Shown here: in pieces, positions 13,869 to 20,953 of the stretch
Layout: each line of letters begins with the position of its first letter
Position numbering within the stretch: position 1 is the stretch's first letter
IMG/VR virus record: IMGVR_UViG_3300027659_000080
Span: 1 to 39,947 of that record
Direction: 5' to 3' (one strand)
DNA length: 39,947 nucleotides
Source: a virus
The notes under the pieces: generated by a model
What the model saw: the letters and a program-made list of their open reading frames with translations, nothing else
What the model was told of the DNA's origin: nothing
The model's database searches: none
Position numbers and translations under genes: made by a program

Positions 13869-14892
13869 CAACAAAGGTCATTGGGGTGGCGCAGGATGGG
13901 TGCGCTTAGGACAGTACGAACACCTGCTAGAAACCGATACTTTTATTGGGACTCTTGTATGGAACAGAACGCACTTCTCTATACAAACCGATGGAGATTC
14001 TACGCTCCACGATGTTGACATCATTATCATGCAACGACTAATGCATGACACATTGCCTGAACATATGAAGTTGGCACAGAAAGCGGGTCAGATTATCATC
14101 AATGACCTTGATGATTGGTACTGGGGACTGGACACAACTAACCTTGCCTTTGCTGCAAGTCACCCAAAAACTAGCCCAAAAGAAAACACGAACCATTACA
14201 AAAAGGTACTTGCTACAAGCGACAGAATAACTGTATCAACACCGTACCTGAGGGACAGGTTGTTAAAAATGTTTAGTAACTGTCCACCCATAGATGTATT
14301 ACTTAATACTGTTGATGTAAAACGATTTAATATCCACGAACACATTACAGAAACTAAACCAATTGTTGGATGGGTTGGTTCAACTAACCACAGAAGTGGA
14401 GACCTTGAAACTGTTGCTGGGACTATCCCACCATTACAGAAACTTGGTTTAATCTCTCTCCAACACAGTGGAGCGCACCCCAACGCACCTTCGCTTGCAT
14501 CTAAGTGGGACATTACAGAAACTTCTGTAACTTCTATTCCCGCCACCGACCCTGAGGATTATCCAAACTTACTCACAATGGATATTGGTATTGCTCCACT
14601 ACGAGACACACCATTCAACCACGCAAAGTCTGATATCAAGATTCTTGAATACTCTGCTTCAGGTATTCCATGGGTTGCTTCGGGACTTCCTGCTTACGAG
14701 ACATTACAGAAACTTTGGGGAGTTGGCAGAATTGCCAAAAAGAACAAAGCAAAAGAATGGCAAAAGCACATCACAGCGTTGTGTGACCCACAAGTGCGTG
14801 CAGAAGAAGGGCAAGCCCTACGAGAAGCCTCTTGGTCAAGAGACATCCTCGTAGGTGCTGACACCTTCAACTCTTACTTAAACGCTCTCTGA
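13810..14892 (+). CDS. Glycosyltransferase, GT4-like (GT-B fold)
   Basis: A 360-residue protein starting at a TTG with GAGGAAA upstream. The N-terminal half has strands and the pattern QYEHLLETDTF...DIIIMQRLMHD; the middle has the phosphate-loop type VGWVGSTNHRSGDLE (about 186-200), and near the C terminus IKILEYSASGIPWVASGLPAYE is the nucleotide-sugar-binding E-x-x-S-x-G-x-P region of family GT4. It probably transfers a sugar onto a virion or host surface glycan. Four copies of the 13-bp early motif lie inside this gene. Confidence 0.85.
   Translation: MKLKLGIASGDRVPPQRAPDNKGHWGGAGWVRLGQYEHLLETDTFIGTLVWNRTHFSIQTDGDSTLHDVDIIIMQRLMHDTLPEHMKLAQKAGQIIINDLDDWYWGLDTTNLAFAASHPKTSPKENTNHYKKVLATSDRITVSTPYLRDRLLKMFSNCPPIDVLLNTVDVKRFNIHEHITETKPIVGWVGSTNHRSGDLETVAGTIPPLQKLGLISLQHSGAHPNAPSLASKWDITETSVTSIPATDPEDYPNLLTMDIGIAPLRDTPFNHAKSDIKILEYSASGIPWVASGLPAYETLQKLWGVGRIAKKNKAKEWQKHITALCDPQVRAEEGQALREASWSRDILVGADTFNSYLNAL
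14343..14714 (+). repeat. Four CATTACAGAAACT motifs inside the glycosyltransferase gene
   Basis: Exact copies at 14343-14355, 14432-14444, 14511-14523 and 14702-14714, all on the + strand and with no promoter box behind them. They fall in different reading frames (ITET in some, LQK in others), so they are not a repeated protein motif. A variant CATTACAGAAAGT lies at 14895-14907 just after the stop. Confidence 0.8.
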
Positions 14893-15183
14893 AACATTAC
14901 AGAAAGTCTTTGGAAGACCCCTACGCTCTTTAGGCATCAAGCCACCCCAAATACCATGCTTGATATTGTTGTCTACTGCAAAGCGCAAGCATTCCACTGA
15001 CACTGGGCATTTCCTGCAAGTGTCCACTGCTTTGGCAATACTTAACGCCACCTTCCTTTCCATGCGTCCACTACCAAACTCAAAGAAATGTGTGTTGCCC
15101 ATGCCAGCACATAGTGCGTGGTCACGCCACCGTCCATTGTCAGGTGATTTCAGCGTGTTGTATTCAATCTGTTCTGCTGTCAT
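14878..15183 (-). CDS. whiB: WhiB-family Fe-S transcriptional regulator (reverse strand)
   Basis: A 101-residue protein with the WhiB cysteines C25, C56, C59 and C65 (DTCRKCPVSVEC) and the signature GIWGG (77-81). A GGAGAG ribosome-binding site precedes the ATG. It is convergent with the glycosyltransferase and their ends overlap by 15 bases. It sits at the border of the early-gene block, divergent from it, as expected for a regulator of that block. It is a different paralogue from the WhiB at 12583: shorter and without the C-terminal Cys extension. Confidence 0.9.
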   Translation of the reverse strand: MTAEQIEYNTLKSPDNGRWRDHALCAGMGNTHFFEFGSGRMERKVALSIAKAVDTCRKCPVSVECLRFAVDNNIKHGIWGGLMPKERRGLPKTFCNVSESV

Positions 15184-15202
15184 TTCTCTCCAAAAATAAT
15201 TG

Positions 15203-15231
15203 TTGCATTTTGTTTGTGGTACCTGTACTCT
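15203..15231 (+). promoter_or_regulatory. Early-type promoter TTGCAT-N17-TACTCT
   Basis: TTGCAT at 15203-15208, 17-bp spacer, TACTCT at 15226-15231. It has the same -35 word as the early promoters at 21463 and 21908 but lacks the 13-bp motif immediately upstream. It drives the block starting at 15258. Confidence 0.65.
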
Positions 15232-15257
15232 ATCGGCAGGGAAGAAAGGAACCCAAC

Positions 15258-15497
15258 ATGAAAGTAGAGAAACTCATTGAGAGTCTTCAGAAACACTGCA
15301 AAGGTACAGATGACATCTGTGTCCTTTGGTGGACTAAGCCTGAAGATTTCTCAGATGACAAAACATTGACAGATGAAAACTGGGCAGAAGTTTGTGCAGA
15401 GTTTGACGAATGGAACGATGCATCTTTTGCTCTTAACGAATGGATTGTTGACGCAATTCTTCAGCACTCAACAGAAGTAGAGGACAACCGTGGCTAA
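15258..15497 (+). CDS. Small acidic early protein
   Basis: A 79-residue acidic protein starting MKVEKLIESLQKHCKGTDDI with AGAAAGGA upstream. It is rich in Asp/Glu/Trp (VLWWTKPEDFSDD; EFDEWNDASFALNEWI). It is the first gene of the early block. The style resembles small phage inhibitors of host proteins, but no family is recognised. Confidence 0.7.
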   Translation: MKVEKLIESLQKHCKGTDDICVLWWTKPEDFSDDKTLTDENWAEVCAEFDEWNDASFALNEWIVDAILQHSTEVEDNRG

Positions 15498-15675
15498 GTA
15501 TGCAATTTATGTAACTGAAAATGTCAATCATATGTATGTGGTTGAAGCAGAGTCGGCAGAAGAAGCCGAAGCAATTTATTACACTTATGATGATAACCAA
15601 CTCATCACAGAAGATTCAGATGGTTCTGTGGGCTGGGACAGCCCATGGGAAATTGCAGTAGTACAGGAGGACTAA
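15490..15675 (+). CDS. Small acidic protein of a local alpha/beta family
   Basis: A 61-residue protein from a GTG start inside the previous gene. Residues 1-35 read as strand, strand, helix (YAIYVTENVNHMYVVEAESAEEAEAI). The gene directly downstream has the same plan, so the two look like paralogues. Function unknown. Confidence 0.65.
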   Translation: MAKYAIYVTENVNHMYVVEAESAEEAEAIYYTYDDNQLITEDSDGSVGWDSPWEIAVVQED

Positions 15676-15677
15676 CC

Positions 15678-15851
15678 ATGGCAACTTATAAAGTATATGT
15701 TCGTATTGATTTGGAATACGAAGTGGAATGTGACAACGAAGCCGATGCAGAAGCACAAGGCTGGTTGTGGGAAGACTACCGCCAGTACAGCGAAGTCTAT
15801 TCCATTGAAGTAGACGACATTACAGAAACCGATGAAGAAGAGGAAGAATAA
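15678..15851 (+). CDS. Small acidic protein of a local alpha/beta family
   Basis: A 57-residue protein with AGGAGG before the ATG. It starts MATYKVYVRIDLEYEVECDNEADAEAQ, the same strand-strand-helix plan as the preceding protein (YxVYV...YxVExxxxADAEA). The end is a run of Asp and Glu; one copy of the 13-bp motif (CATTACAGAAACC, 15818-15830) encodes part of it (ITET). Function unknown. Confidence 0.65.
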   Translation: MATYKVYVRIDLEYEVECDNEADAEAQGWLWEDYRQYSEVYSIEVDDITETDEEEEE

Positions 15852-16273
15852 TGATTACAAACACAATGATTGGTTGGTACACAAACGATGGAGAAGGTTT
15901 TGTTACTTCTCTCATCTGCACCAACTGCGCCAGCAAGTGGGGACGCACTGACATCAACGAAGATGACTACGCCACATACGATGCATACCCTGATGGTTAC
16001 ACCTGTGCTGAATGCGGTTTTGTACTTGCTTGCCACCCCGACATTTGTACCTGTGAAACCAAAACCGAAACGAGTTTTTATACAGTTACAGCCACTGGCA
16101 CATACTTTGTGTCAGCAAAAGATTCTTTTGAAGCAAAGACCCTTGTTTACGAAGCGATGCTTGGAAACGACCCAAAACATTTGTTGGACATTGGCGAAGT
16201 TCATTTGGGCACCATGGTTGCTAAAGAGGGTACCCATTACACAATCTCCCACACAGAATACGAGCCGTTCTAA
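15851..16273 (+). CDS. Zinc-ribbon protein with a C-terminal alpha/beta repeat
   Basis: A 140-residue protein. Residues 23-70 hold CTNC, CAEC, and CHPDICTC, enough for one or two zinc sites. The C-terminal part (FYTVTATGTYFVSAKDSFEAKTLVYEAM) has the same strand-strand-helix plan as the two small proteins upstream, so it looks like a zinc ribbon fused to that small domain. Its ATG overlaps the preceding TAA and its TAA overlaps the next ATG. Function unknown. Confidence 0.7.
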   Translation: MITNTMIGWYTNDGEGFVTSLICTNCASKWGRTDINEDDYATYDAYPDGYTCAECGFVLACHPDICTCETKTETSFYTVTATGTYFVSAKDSFEAKTLVYEAMLGNDPKHLLDIGEVHLGTMVAKEGTHYTISHTEYEPF

Positions 16274-16575
16274 TGTTGACACAGAAACCGATTGGATTTG
16301 AAGGGACTGTCTGTTGGAAGGACAGCCCTGATAGTCAAGGTTACTTTTACTTCTCGTTCAGCGAAGAACTGCTGAACCACGAAGGACAACCAGCCGAAGA
16401 AGACATCTATGGTGTTCGTGATGACAACATCTTCTTCTACTTGGGTGAGTATCAACAGGAAATGTTGCATAAAGCGATTGCCAAAAGTCATACATATTTT
16501 GACATTGGTGAAGAGTGGTACATTGACCTCACAGAACCACATGAGTTTATTTATGAGTTGACGGTCTCACCGTAA
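16273..16575 (+). CDS. Unknown 100-residue acidic protein
   Basis: Starts MLTQKPIGFEGTVCWKDSP and has aromatic-rich strands (GYFYFSFSEELL, DNIFFYLGEY) and an acidic surface. No Cys cluster or membrane segment. It is the last gene before the promoter at 16579. Confidence 0.65.
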   Translation: MLTQKPIGFEGTVCWKDSPDSQGYFYFSFSEELLNHEGQPAEEDIYGVRDDNIFFYLGEYQQEMLHKAIAKSHTYFDIGEEWYIDLTEPHEFIYELTVSP

Positions 16576-16578
16576 AAC

Positions 16579-16625
16579 CATTACAGAAACTTTATGTTGC
16601 AATATCAACAGAGTGTCTGTACCAT
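16579..16625 (+). promoter_or_regulatory. Early promoter with upstream 13-bp motif
   Basis: CATTACAGAAACT at 16579-16591, then 5 nt, then TTGCAA (16597-16602), a 17-bp spacer and TACCAT (16620-16625). This is the standard layout of the early promoter family. It reads into the gene at 16657. Confidence 0.8.
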
Positions 16626-16656
16626 TCAAACTAACGCCAACAGGAGGCAACAACCA

Positions 16657-16944
16657 ATGAATTATCAGCAAGTACAGGATTATGCACTGTTATGTTCTTT
16701 AGAACACCATCTCTGCAATGTAGAAGAAATGATGGACAAGGGTTTTATCCTTAGTGACATCCTCGCACTCGTAGAGGCTGGCTCTAACGAACCAGTGATT
16801 TGGGAACAGTACGAATACGCACCACGAGAAGATGTCGTAGAAATGATTGAAGACGCACGAGGTGTGCATCTGTATAACTTTATGCACCTCTTGACAGAAG
16901 TCAATGGAAAAGAATGGGCAACCAGTTTCAAGGAAGGAAACTAA
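16657..16944 (+). CDS. Unknown small acidic early protein
   Basis: A 95-residue protein; the ATG at 16657 has AGGAGG upstream and lies downstream of the early promoter, so longer in-frame starts before the promoter are excluded. It is helical (YALLCSLEHHLCNVEEMMDKGFILSDILALVE) and acidic. Function unknown. Confidence 0.7.
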   Translation: MNYQQVQDYALLCSLEHHLCNVEEMMDKGFILSDILALVEAGSNEPVIWEQYEYAPREDVVEMIEDARGVHLYNFMHLLTEVNGKEWATSFKEGN

Positions 16945-16946
16945 CC

Positions 16947-17072
16947 ATGAAAGACTTACAAGAAAAATTACAAAGTAATTTGATTGCTTACCTTGATGGT
17001 ATGCCCGATGAAGTATTAGACAAAGTTTGTCAAATTGTTATTGACACAATCAAGGAATGTGAGCAGTCATGA
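16947..17072 (+). CDS. 41-residue helical peptide
   Basis: Starts MKDLQEKLQSNLIAYLDGM with AGGAAGG upstream, and ends overlapping the next ATG (ATGA). The product is two short helices (LQEKLQSNLIAYL and DEVLDKVCQIVIDTIKEC). Its support is the ribosome-binding site and the coupled stop/start. Function unknown. Confidence 0.55.
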   Translation: MKDLQEKLQSNLIAYLDGMPDEVLDKVCQIVIDTIKECEQS

Positions 17073-17386
17073 AAGAACACGACCAAGCACAAGAGTTCTA
17101 CGAACACATTGCAAGGAATTACACAGAGATTCGCAGTAAGTGTCTGAAGGCTGTGTGGAAGATGCGCAAAGACCCCGAAGTGTGGGACAAAGCAAACAAA
17201 AGTTGGTTCCCTGAAGTTGACCAGTGGGATTCATTTGATGCACAAACCGACATCAATTACTATACAGACGGTAACCAAATGGATTACCCAAGTGACCAAA
17301 AGCCAACCATGTCTGTGACTGCATACCTTTACGATGGTGCCAACATCATTACAGAAACTTATGTAAAGATTGATTTGAGCAAGTAA
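17069..17386 (+). CDS. Unknown 105-residue early protein
   Basis: N-terminal half helical and charged (AQEFYEHIARNYTEIRSKCLKAVWKM), C-terminal half strands (TMSVTAYLYDGANIITETYVKIDLS). The 13-bp motif at 17347-17359 encodes the ITET in the last strand, although there is no promoter behind it. Overlaps both neighbours (ATGA, TAATG). Confidence 0.65.
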   Translation: MKEHDQAQEFYEHIARNYTEIRSKCLKAVWKMRKDPEVWDKANKSWFPEVDQWDSFDAQTDINYYTDGNQMDYPSDQKPTMSVTAYLYDGANIITETYVKIDLSK

Positions 17387-17691
17387 TGACAACATCACAA
17401 CAAATTGCACGATTTATTACAAACCTTGACGATGACCAATTCATTGGTTTCAATGTCTTTGACAAACTCTGTGAGCAGTTCAACTGGCAAGGATTGGTGT
17501 TTGGTGATTTAGACATCGCCCATGTATTCCATGAAGTTGCAGGTCACACCATTACAGAAACTGAACTTGAAACAATTCGTGACAGCGTTGATTTGCATGA
17601 CATTCTTATGTCGGCTTCACAGGTTGTGATTGAACATCTCACAACTGTAGTATCTCAATATCTTGACCAACAGGAGGACAAAGATGAGTAA
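17386..17691 (+). CDS. Unknown 101-residue acidic early protein
   Basis: A helical acidic protein (IARFITNLDDDQFIGFNVFDKLCEQF...). The 13-bp motif at 17550-17562 again codes for ITET within it. The end overlaps the next gene by 8 bases. No family recognised. Confidence 0.65.
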   Translation: MTTSQQIARFITNLDDDQFIGFNVFDKLCEQFNWQGLVFGDLDIAHVFHEVAGHTITETELETIRDSVDLHDILMSASQVVIEHLTTVVSQYLDQQEDKDE

Positions 17692-18067
17692 GTGGATTTT
17701 AGATATCCAGTCAGGCACATTAGTAGACGCAGAGAACTGTGTAATCTTTGACGATTCAGTCATTACTGATTACACTAATGTGGATGAGGTGAATCCTTGG
17801 TATGACGAAGAAGGTTTCATTGACTGCGCAGAAAAGTATGGCAAACCAGTTCTTAATTACCGCAACCCTGAAGAGGTACACACTGTGTGGTGTGCGGATG
17901 ATGTACAAGAATTGTGCATGAATCTGACAGATGCTGAGGCTCTTGAAGCATTACAGAAAGTTTCAAAGGTTCTGCATGAACTGTCTATCTCCTACGGCTG
18001 GGAGATTTTAGAAACGGCTCTCGCATCCGAAGGATACGAAATTACAATGGATAAGGAATCCGAATGA
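17684..18067 (+). CDS. Unknown acidic early protein, paralogue of the next gene
   Basis: A 127-residue protein with AGGAGG before the ATG at 17684. Its N terminus (MSKWILDIQSGTLVDAENCVIFDDSVI) resembles that of the next protein (DDGIILDVSRCAIFDENEL): a strand, Asp, then Cys-x-Ile-Phe-Asp. A motif variant CATTACAGAAAGT at 17949-17961 codes for LQK in a helix. Function unknown. Confidence 0.7.
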   Translation: MSKWILDIQSGTLVDAENCVIFDDSVITDYTNVDEVNPWYDEEGFIDCAEKYGKPVLNYRNPEEVHTVWCADDVQELCMNLTDAEALEALQKVSKVLHELSISYGWEILETALASEGYEITMDKESE

Positions 18068-18528
18068 AAAAGAAAATGATTATTGTGGGTACTGATGATG
18101 GCATCATTCTTGATGTCAGCCGTTGTGCAATCTTTGATGAGAATGAGTTAAGTGAGGCAGACCAAACCATGCTGAACTTTGGTACAGAATCTGACGCACT
18201 CTCTGTGGCAAACCGCCACGGTATCAAATTGTCTGACATCTTGGAAGGCTGTGGCTACGGAGACTTAAACTATTACAACTCATTAGCGTTGAGCCCACTG
18301 GCACTGCGGTCAGAGTTTGCAGAGTTTCCTTTTATTTCCGATGAGGTTGAAGCCGATGCAGAAGCAAAAGCAATCCTTGAATGGGGTTCCAAACTCAGTG
18401 ACACACAGTTGATGAATCTCGCCGCATACGCATTACAAGACGATGATTTGTGGAACCAGTGGCGTACAACAGTTATTTGGGCGTTGCAGGAGTTTTATGC
18501 AAAGTTTCAAGAAGCGAGCAAAGAATGA
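18064..18528 (+). CDS. Unknown acidic early protein, paralogue of the preceding gene
   Basis: A 154-residue protein overlapping the preceding stop (ATGA). The first 30 residues follow the same plan as its neighbour (ILDVSRCAIFDENEL). The rest is helical and acidic with Trp residues (LWNQWRTTVIWALQEFYAKF). The pair probably arose by tandem duplication and diverged. Function unknown. Confidence 0.7.
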   Translation: MKKKMIIVGTDDGIILDVSRCAIFDENELSEADQTMLNFGTESDALSVANRHGIKLSDILEGCGYGDLNYYNSLALSPLALRSEFAEFPFISDEVEADAEAKAILEWGSKLSDTQLMNLAAYALQDDDLWNQWRTTVIWALQEFYAKFQEASKE

Positions 18529-18710
18529 GGGTTGCAGACTGGTACAAGTGGACACGCTTTAAGAAGCGTGTAGGAGCAACTCTTTTATTGCTTGGCATTC
18601 TCATTTCATTTGGAATGGAGAATGGTTCAATCTCTTACGGAGTCTACGGATTAATCATTGCAGGAACAGGCGCAATCATTATTAGCACAGTGCCCAAAAA
18701 CCAATGGTGA
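18525..18710 (+). CDS. Small two-pass membrane protein
   Basis: A 61-residue protein from the ATG overlapping the preceding TGA. Basic N terminus (WYKWTRFKKRVG), then two hydrophobic segments (ATLLLLGILISFGM and YGVYGLIIAGTGAIIISTV) joined by a short polar turn. It is a membrane protein that could alter the host envelope (superinfection exclusion, holin-like); not provable from sequence. Confidence 0.65.
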   Translation: MRVADWYKWTRFKKRVGATLLLLGILISFGMENGSISYGVYGLIIAGTGAIIISTVPKNQW

Positions 18711-18757
18711 CATTACACAAACTTTGTGTTGATTTCTCATTGCCTTTCCTGTAAGGT
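18711..18757 (+). promoter_or_regulatory. Early promoter with upstream 13-bp motif
   Basis: CATTACACAAACT at 18711-18723, 5 nt, TTGATT (18729-18734), 17-bp spacer, TAAGGT (18752-18757). Transcription should start near 18763-18765, exactly where a strong hairpin begins. Confidence 0.8.
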
Positions 18758-18762
18758 GATGA

Positions 18763-18814
18763 GTGTGTGGGGTTCCCCTGTCATCTCCTAAGGCTTCAGG
18801 GGAACCTTCCACAC
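18763..18814 (+). ncRNA. 5'-terminal stem-loop of an early transcript
   Basis: 18763-18780 (GTGTGTGGGGTTCCCCTG) pairs with 18797-18814 (CAGGGGAACCTTCCACAC) with one small internal mismatch and a 16-nt loop. It has no T-run after it, so it is not a normal terminator. It begins at the predicted transcription start and lies upstream of the gene at 18845. It may protect the mRNA 5' end or act as a regulatory structure; a separate small RNA is also possible. Confidence 0.6.
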
Positions 18815-18844
18815 AAAACCGATTAATTTTCTGAGGAGGGAATT

Positions 18845-19171
18845 ATGAATAAGACAGAACAAAAAACGGAAGTAGTTGACCCCTGTGTCTATTGCGGACG
18901 CTCAACAGCATTTGGTGCAGGAGATGGTTTATTCGTTAACCGTATCGGTGGCGACTTCACGAACGAAGAAGGCGAGACCATTGATGGCTGGGCGTGTCCT
19001 GAATGCGGTGGTTACGAATGCACTGAGTGCGACAAGACCATTTACATTGACGAAGAGATTCGTGTTGATTTCGTAGATGAACAGGGCAACCACCATTACG
19101 GAAACTATCACGAAGAGTGCTATAACGAAACCAAGCATGGCAAGCAATACGATTGGGAAGACGGGGAATAA
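18845..19171 (+). CDS. Zinc-ribbon early protein
   Basis: A 108-residue acidic protein with CVYCGR (14-19), CPECGGYECTEC (about 51-62) and a later HEEC, enough Cys/His for two zinc sites. A GAGGAGG site precedes the ATG. It follows the structured leader described above. It may bind nucleic acid or a host protein; no family assigned. Confidence 0.7.
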   Translation: MNKTEQKTEVVDPCVYCGRSTAFGAGDGLFVNRIGGDFTNEEGETIDGWACPECGGYECTECDKTIYIDEEIRVDFVDEQGNHHYGNYHEECYNETKHGKQYDWEDGE

Positions 19172-19174
19172 ACA

Positions 19175-19417
19175 ATGTCTTACCCAATCATCTATCTTGA
19201 AGAATCCAATAAAGAAATTGAAGACTGTACAGTTCTTCACGCACTCAAGGATTTATTTGTTCGCATACAACTCCGTGATGGTCATTCATGGGGCTATGTA
19301 GAAGTCACCGATTACAGCGAAGGTTTGCTGTGGTTCACAGTGTCCTTTGACAACGACACCCATTCCTACCAAGTCATGGCACCCATCACATCCATTCAAA
19401 CAATTACCTACATCTGA
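19175..19417 (+). CDS. Unknown 80-residue early protein
   Basis: Mainly beta strands by reading (TVLHALKDLFVRIQL; WGYVEVTDYSEGLLWFTVSF), a compact small protein. Co-transcribed with the zinc-ribbon gene 3 bases upstream. Its stop lies directly against the next motif and promoter. No family recognised. Confidence 0.65.
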   Translation: MSYPIIYLEESNKEIEDCTVLHALKDLFVRIQLRDGHSWGYVEVTDYSEGLLWFTVSFDNDTHSYQVMAPITSIQTITYI

Positions 19418-19464
19418 CATTACACAAACTTTGTGTTGTGTTTCCATAAACCGACCGTTATATT
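19418..19464 (+). promoter_or_regulatory. Early promoter with upstream 13-bp motif
   Basis: CATTACACAAACT at 19418-19430, 5 nt, TTGTGT (19436-19441), 17-bp spacer, TATATT (19459-19464). The motif and following bases (ACTTTGTGTTG) repeat the string at 18711. Confidence 0.8.
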
Positions 19465-19498
19465 TACAACTACCAACAACTAGTTCCTAGGAGGGACA

Positions 19499-19831
19499 AT
19501 GCCAAACGACATCAGCACATCAACAAGTATCCATCCACACACGACAGAAATGTCATTTGAGTTAAACCATATGCCTCAATTTGGCAACACAACTTTTAAG
19601 ATTAAGTTTAAGGGTTACATCAACGCCGTAGACATTTTTCTTCCAATGACACCGCAAGAACTTATTGCATTGCTTGAACAGCAAGTTGCCGATTTGAAGA
19701 GCCTCACTGCAAACAGTGCCCCTACAGAAACTAATACAGATTCTGACGAGCCCACAGAACTCAAGACCTTTGCAGAAAAGTTCAACGCTTCACCAATCGG
19801 TTTAGTAGTCAATAACATTCTCAACAAATAA
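19499..19831 (+). CDS. Unknown 110-residue early protein
   Basis: AGGAGG precedes the ATG. N-terminal half: strands (EMSFELNHMPQFGNTTFKIKFKGY). Then MTPQELIALLEQQVADLKSL, a helix, a Thr/Ser/Glu-rich linker and a final helix (TFAEKFNASPIGLVVNNIL). No known domain. Confidence 0.65.
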   Translation: MPNDISTSTSIHPHTTEMSFELNHMPQFGNTTFKIKFKGYINAVDIFLPMTPQELIALLEQQVADLKSLTANSAPTETNTDSDEPTELKTFAEKFNASPIGLVVNNILNK

Positions 19832-19843
19832 ACAACATCTCAA

Positions 19844-19856
19844 CATTACAGGAAGT
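19844..19856 (+). repeat. Variant 13-bp motif CATTACAGGAAGT
   Basis: Lies in the gap before the gene at 19864. There is no -35 or -10 box behind it, and the GGAAG part may double as the ribosome-binding site of that gene. Confidence 0.4.
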
Positions 19857-19863
19857 AGAGAAA

Positions 19864-20307
19864 ATGAAAGACAATACAAAAGATGGATGGACACTCGTAG
19901 GAGAATGTGCAGTTGACTCAGGTCAACTCATGGTCTGCGACCCGTGTTACATCAGTTCACATTGGAAGAGCAACGAGTTCACATCCAGCACTGACGAAGA
20001 TAAGAATGATTTCTCATATGACGGTGCGTGCGTTACAACAATCCGCCACACAGCAGGTCAGTTAGGAAATGATTTTGGTTCTCGCTACCTCGGTGTAGCA
20101 ACATCCACTGCTGGTGGGGACGGTGTGTTCCCTGTGTATGTGCGTTACGACAACGGTACAGCCATGGAGTTTCGTATTATGCTTGACGGTGCCAAGTTGG
20201 ACAATCTTGGAGAAATTGTTGACTACAACGAGTGCCCCGACTGCGGTGATGACATGACAGGTTGGTCATGCGAGTGCTTCAAGGATGACGACAAGGATGA
20301 CGAGTGA
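19864..20307 (+). CDS. Unknown protein of a phage DUF4241-like type
   Basis: A 147-residue protein. WTLVGECAVDSGQLMVCDPCYI followed by GVATSTAGGDGVFPVYVRY is the arrangement of DUF4241-type proteins in phages and bacteria: a beta-sandwich with a CDPCY motif. The C-terminal tail adds CPDCGDDMTGWSCEC, a zinc knuckle, and an acidic end. Function unknown. Confidence 0.7.
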   Translation: MKDNTKDGWTLVGECAVDSGQLMVCDPCYISSHWKSNEFTSSTDEDKNDFSYDGACVTTIRHTAGQLGNDFGSRYLGVATSTAGGDGVFPVYVRYDNGTAMEFRIMLDGAKLDNLGEIVDYNECPDCGDDMTGWSCECFKDDDKDDE

Positions 20308-20317
20308 TGATGAGCGA

Positions 20318-20365
20318 CATTACAAAAACTAAGAAGTTGCAAGTCTTGACCAAGACCGATACATT
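20318..20365 (+). promoter_or_regulatory. Early promoter with upstream 13-bp motif
   Basis: CATTACAAAAACT at 20318-20330, 6 nt, TTGCAA (20337-20342), 17-bp spacer, TACATT (20360-20365). It reads into the gene at 20396. Confidence 0.75.
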
Positions 20366-20395
20366 TATCAACAACCAAGTTCCACAGGAGGAATC

Positions 20396-20716
20396 ATGAC
20401 AACAGTAAAGTACCCCGAAGCACAAGTGCAACTGGCAGGTGAGGACGGTAATGCGTTCTCAATCCTTGCCCGCACAATGAAGGCATTGCGCAAGGCAGGC
20501 GTGCCCAGTGACGAAGTCACTGCATACCACACCGAAGCAACAGCAGACGACTATGGTCACTTGCTCCGCACAACCATGCGCTGGGTCACTTGTGACGCAT
20601 ACGACACAGCAACCGACAACGATTGCCACGACTGTGGCGACACGACCGATATCTACGCCGATGGACTCTGCGAAGACTGCTGGGACGCACAAGAAGAAGA
20701 CGAAGAGGAGAACTAA
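20396..20716 (+). CDS. Acidic zinc-binding early protein
   Basis: A 106-residue protein, AGGAGG before the ATG. Residues 75-95 contain CHDCGDTTDIYADGLCEDC, a CxxC-x13-CxxC zinc ribbon. The N-terminal half is alpha/beta (FSILARTMKALRKAGVPSDEV). The C terminus is all Asp/Glu. Function unknown. Confidence 0.7.
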   Translation: MTTVKYPEAQVQLAGEDGNAFSILARTMKALRKAGVPSDEVTAYHTEATADDYGHLLRTTMRWVTCDAYDTATDNDCHDCGDTTDIYADGLCEDCWDAQEEDEEEN

Positions 20717-20719
20717 GTC

Positions 20720-20893
20720 ATGACTATCACCGACAAACAATTAGATGAAATTACGCAGGGCATCCAAAGCCGTAAGCAAGCAGAGGAAGAGATTGTTCGT
20801 GCCATGCTCAAGTACAACCTGACAGAAAGGGAATTACTTCTCGCAATCTTTCAGTCGTCTTACTGGCAGAACCCACTGCGTTTGATTGATTAA
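20720..20893 (+). CDS. 57-residue helical protein
   Basis: Starts MTITDKQLDEITQGIQSRKQ three bases after the preceding gene and is helical throughout, ending NPLRLID. It is followed directly by a terminator, so it ends this transcription unit. Function unknown. Confidence 0.6.
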   Translation: MTITDKQLDEITQGIQSRKQAEEEIVRAMLKYNLTERELLLAIFQSSYWQNPLRLID

Positions 20894-20917
20894 TATCTCA
20901 CACCCCCAGTGAGGGAG

Positions 20918-20947
20918 AAGGGACGGTGCAAACCGTCCCTTTTCTTT
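20918..20947 (+). terminator. Rho-independent terminator
   Basis: Perfect 10-bp stem AAGGGACGGT/ACCGTCCCTT with a GCAA loop (20918-20941), followed by TTTCTTT. It closes the unit ending at 20893. Confidence 0.85.
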
Positions 20948-20953
20948 GCACCC

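Noticed and set aside
14343-14714. The regularly repeated 13-bp motif as a CRISPR array
   Set aside because: The copies are not evenly spaced, the intervening sequence is coding DNA, and the repeat is too short for a CRISPR repeat. It fits a regulatory motif instead.
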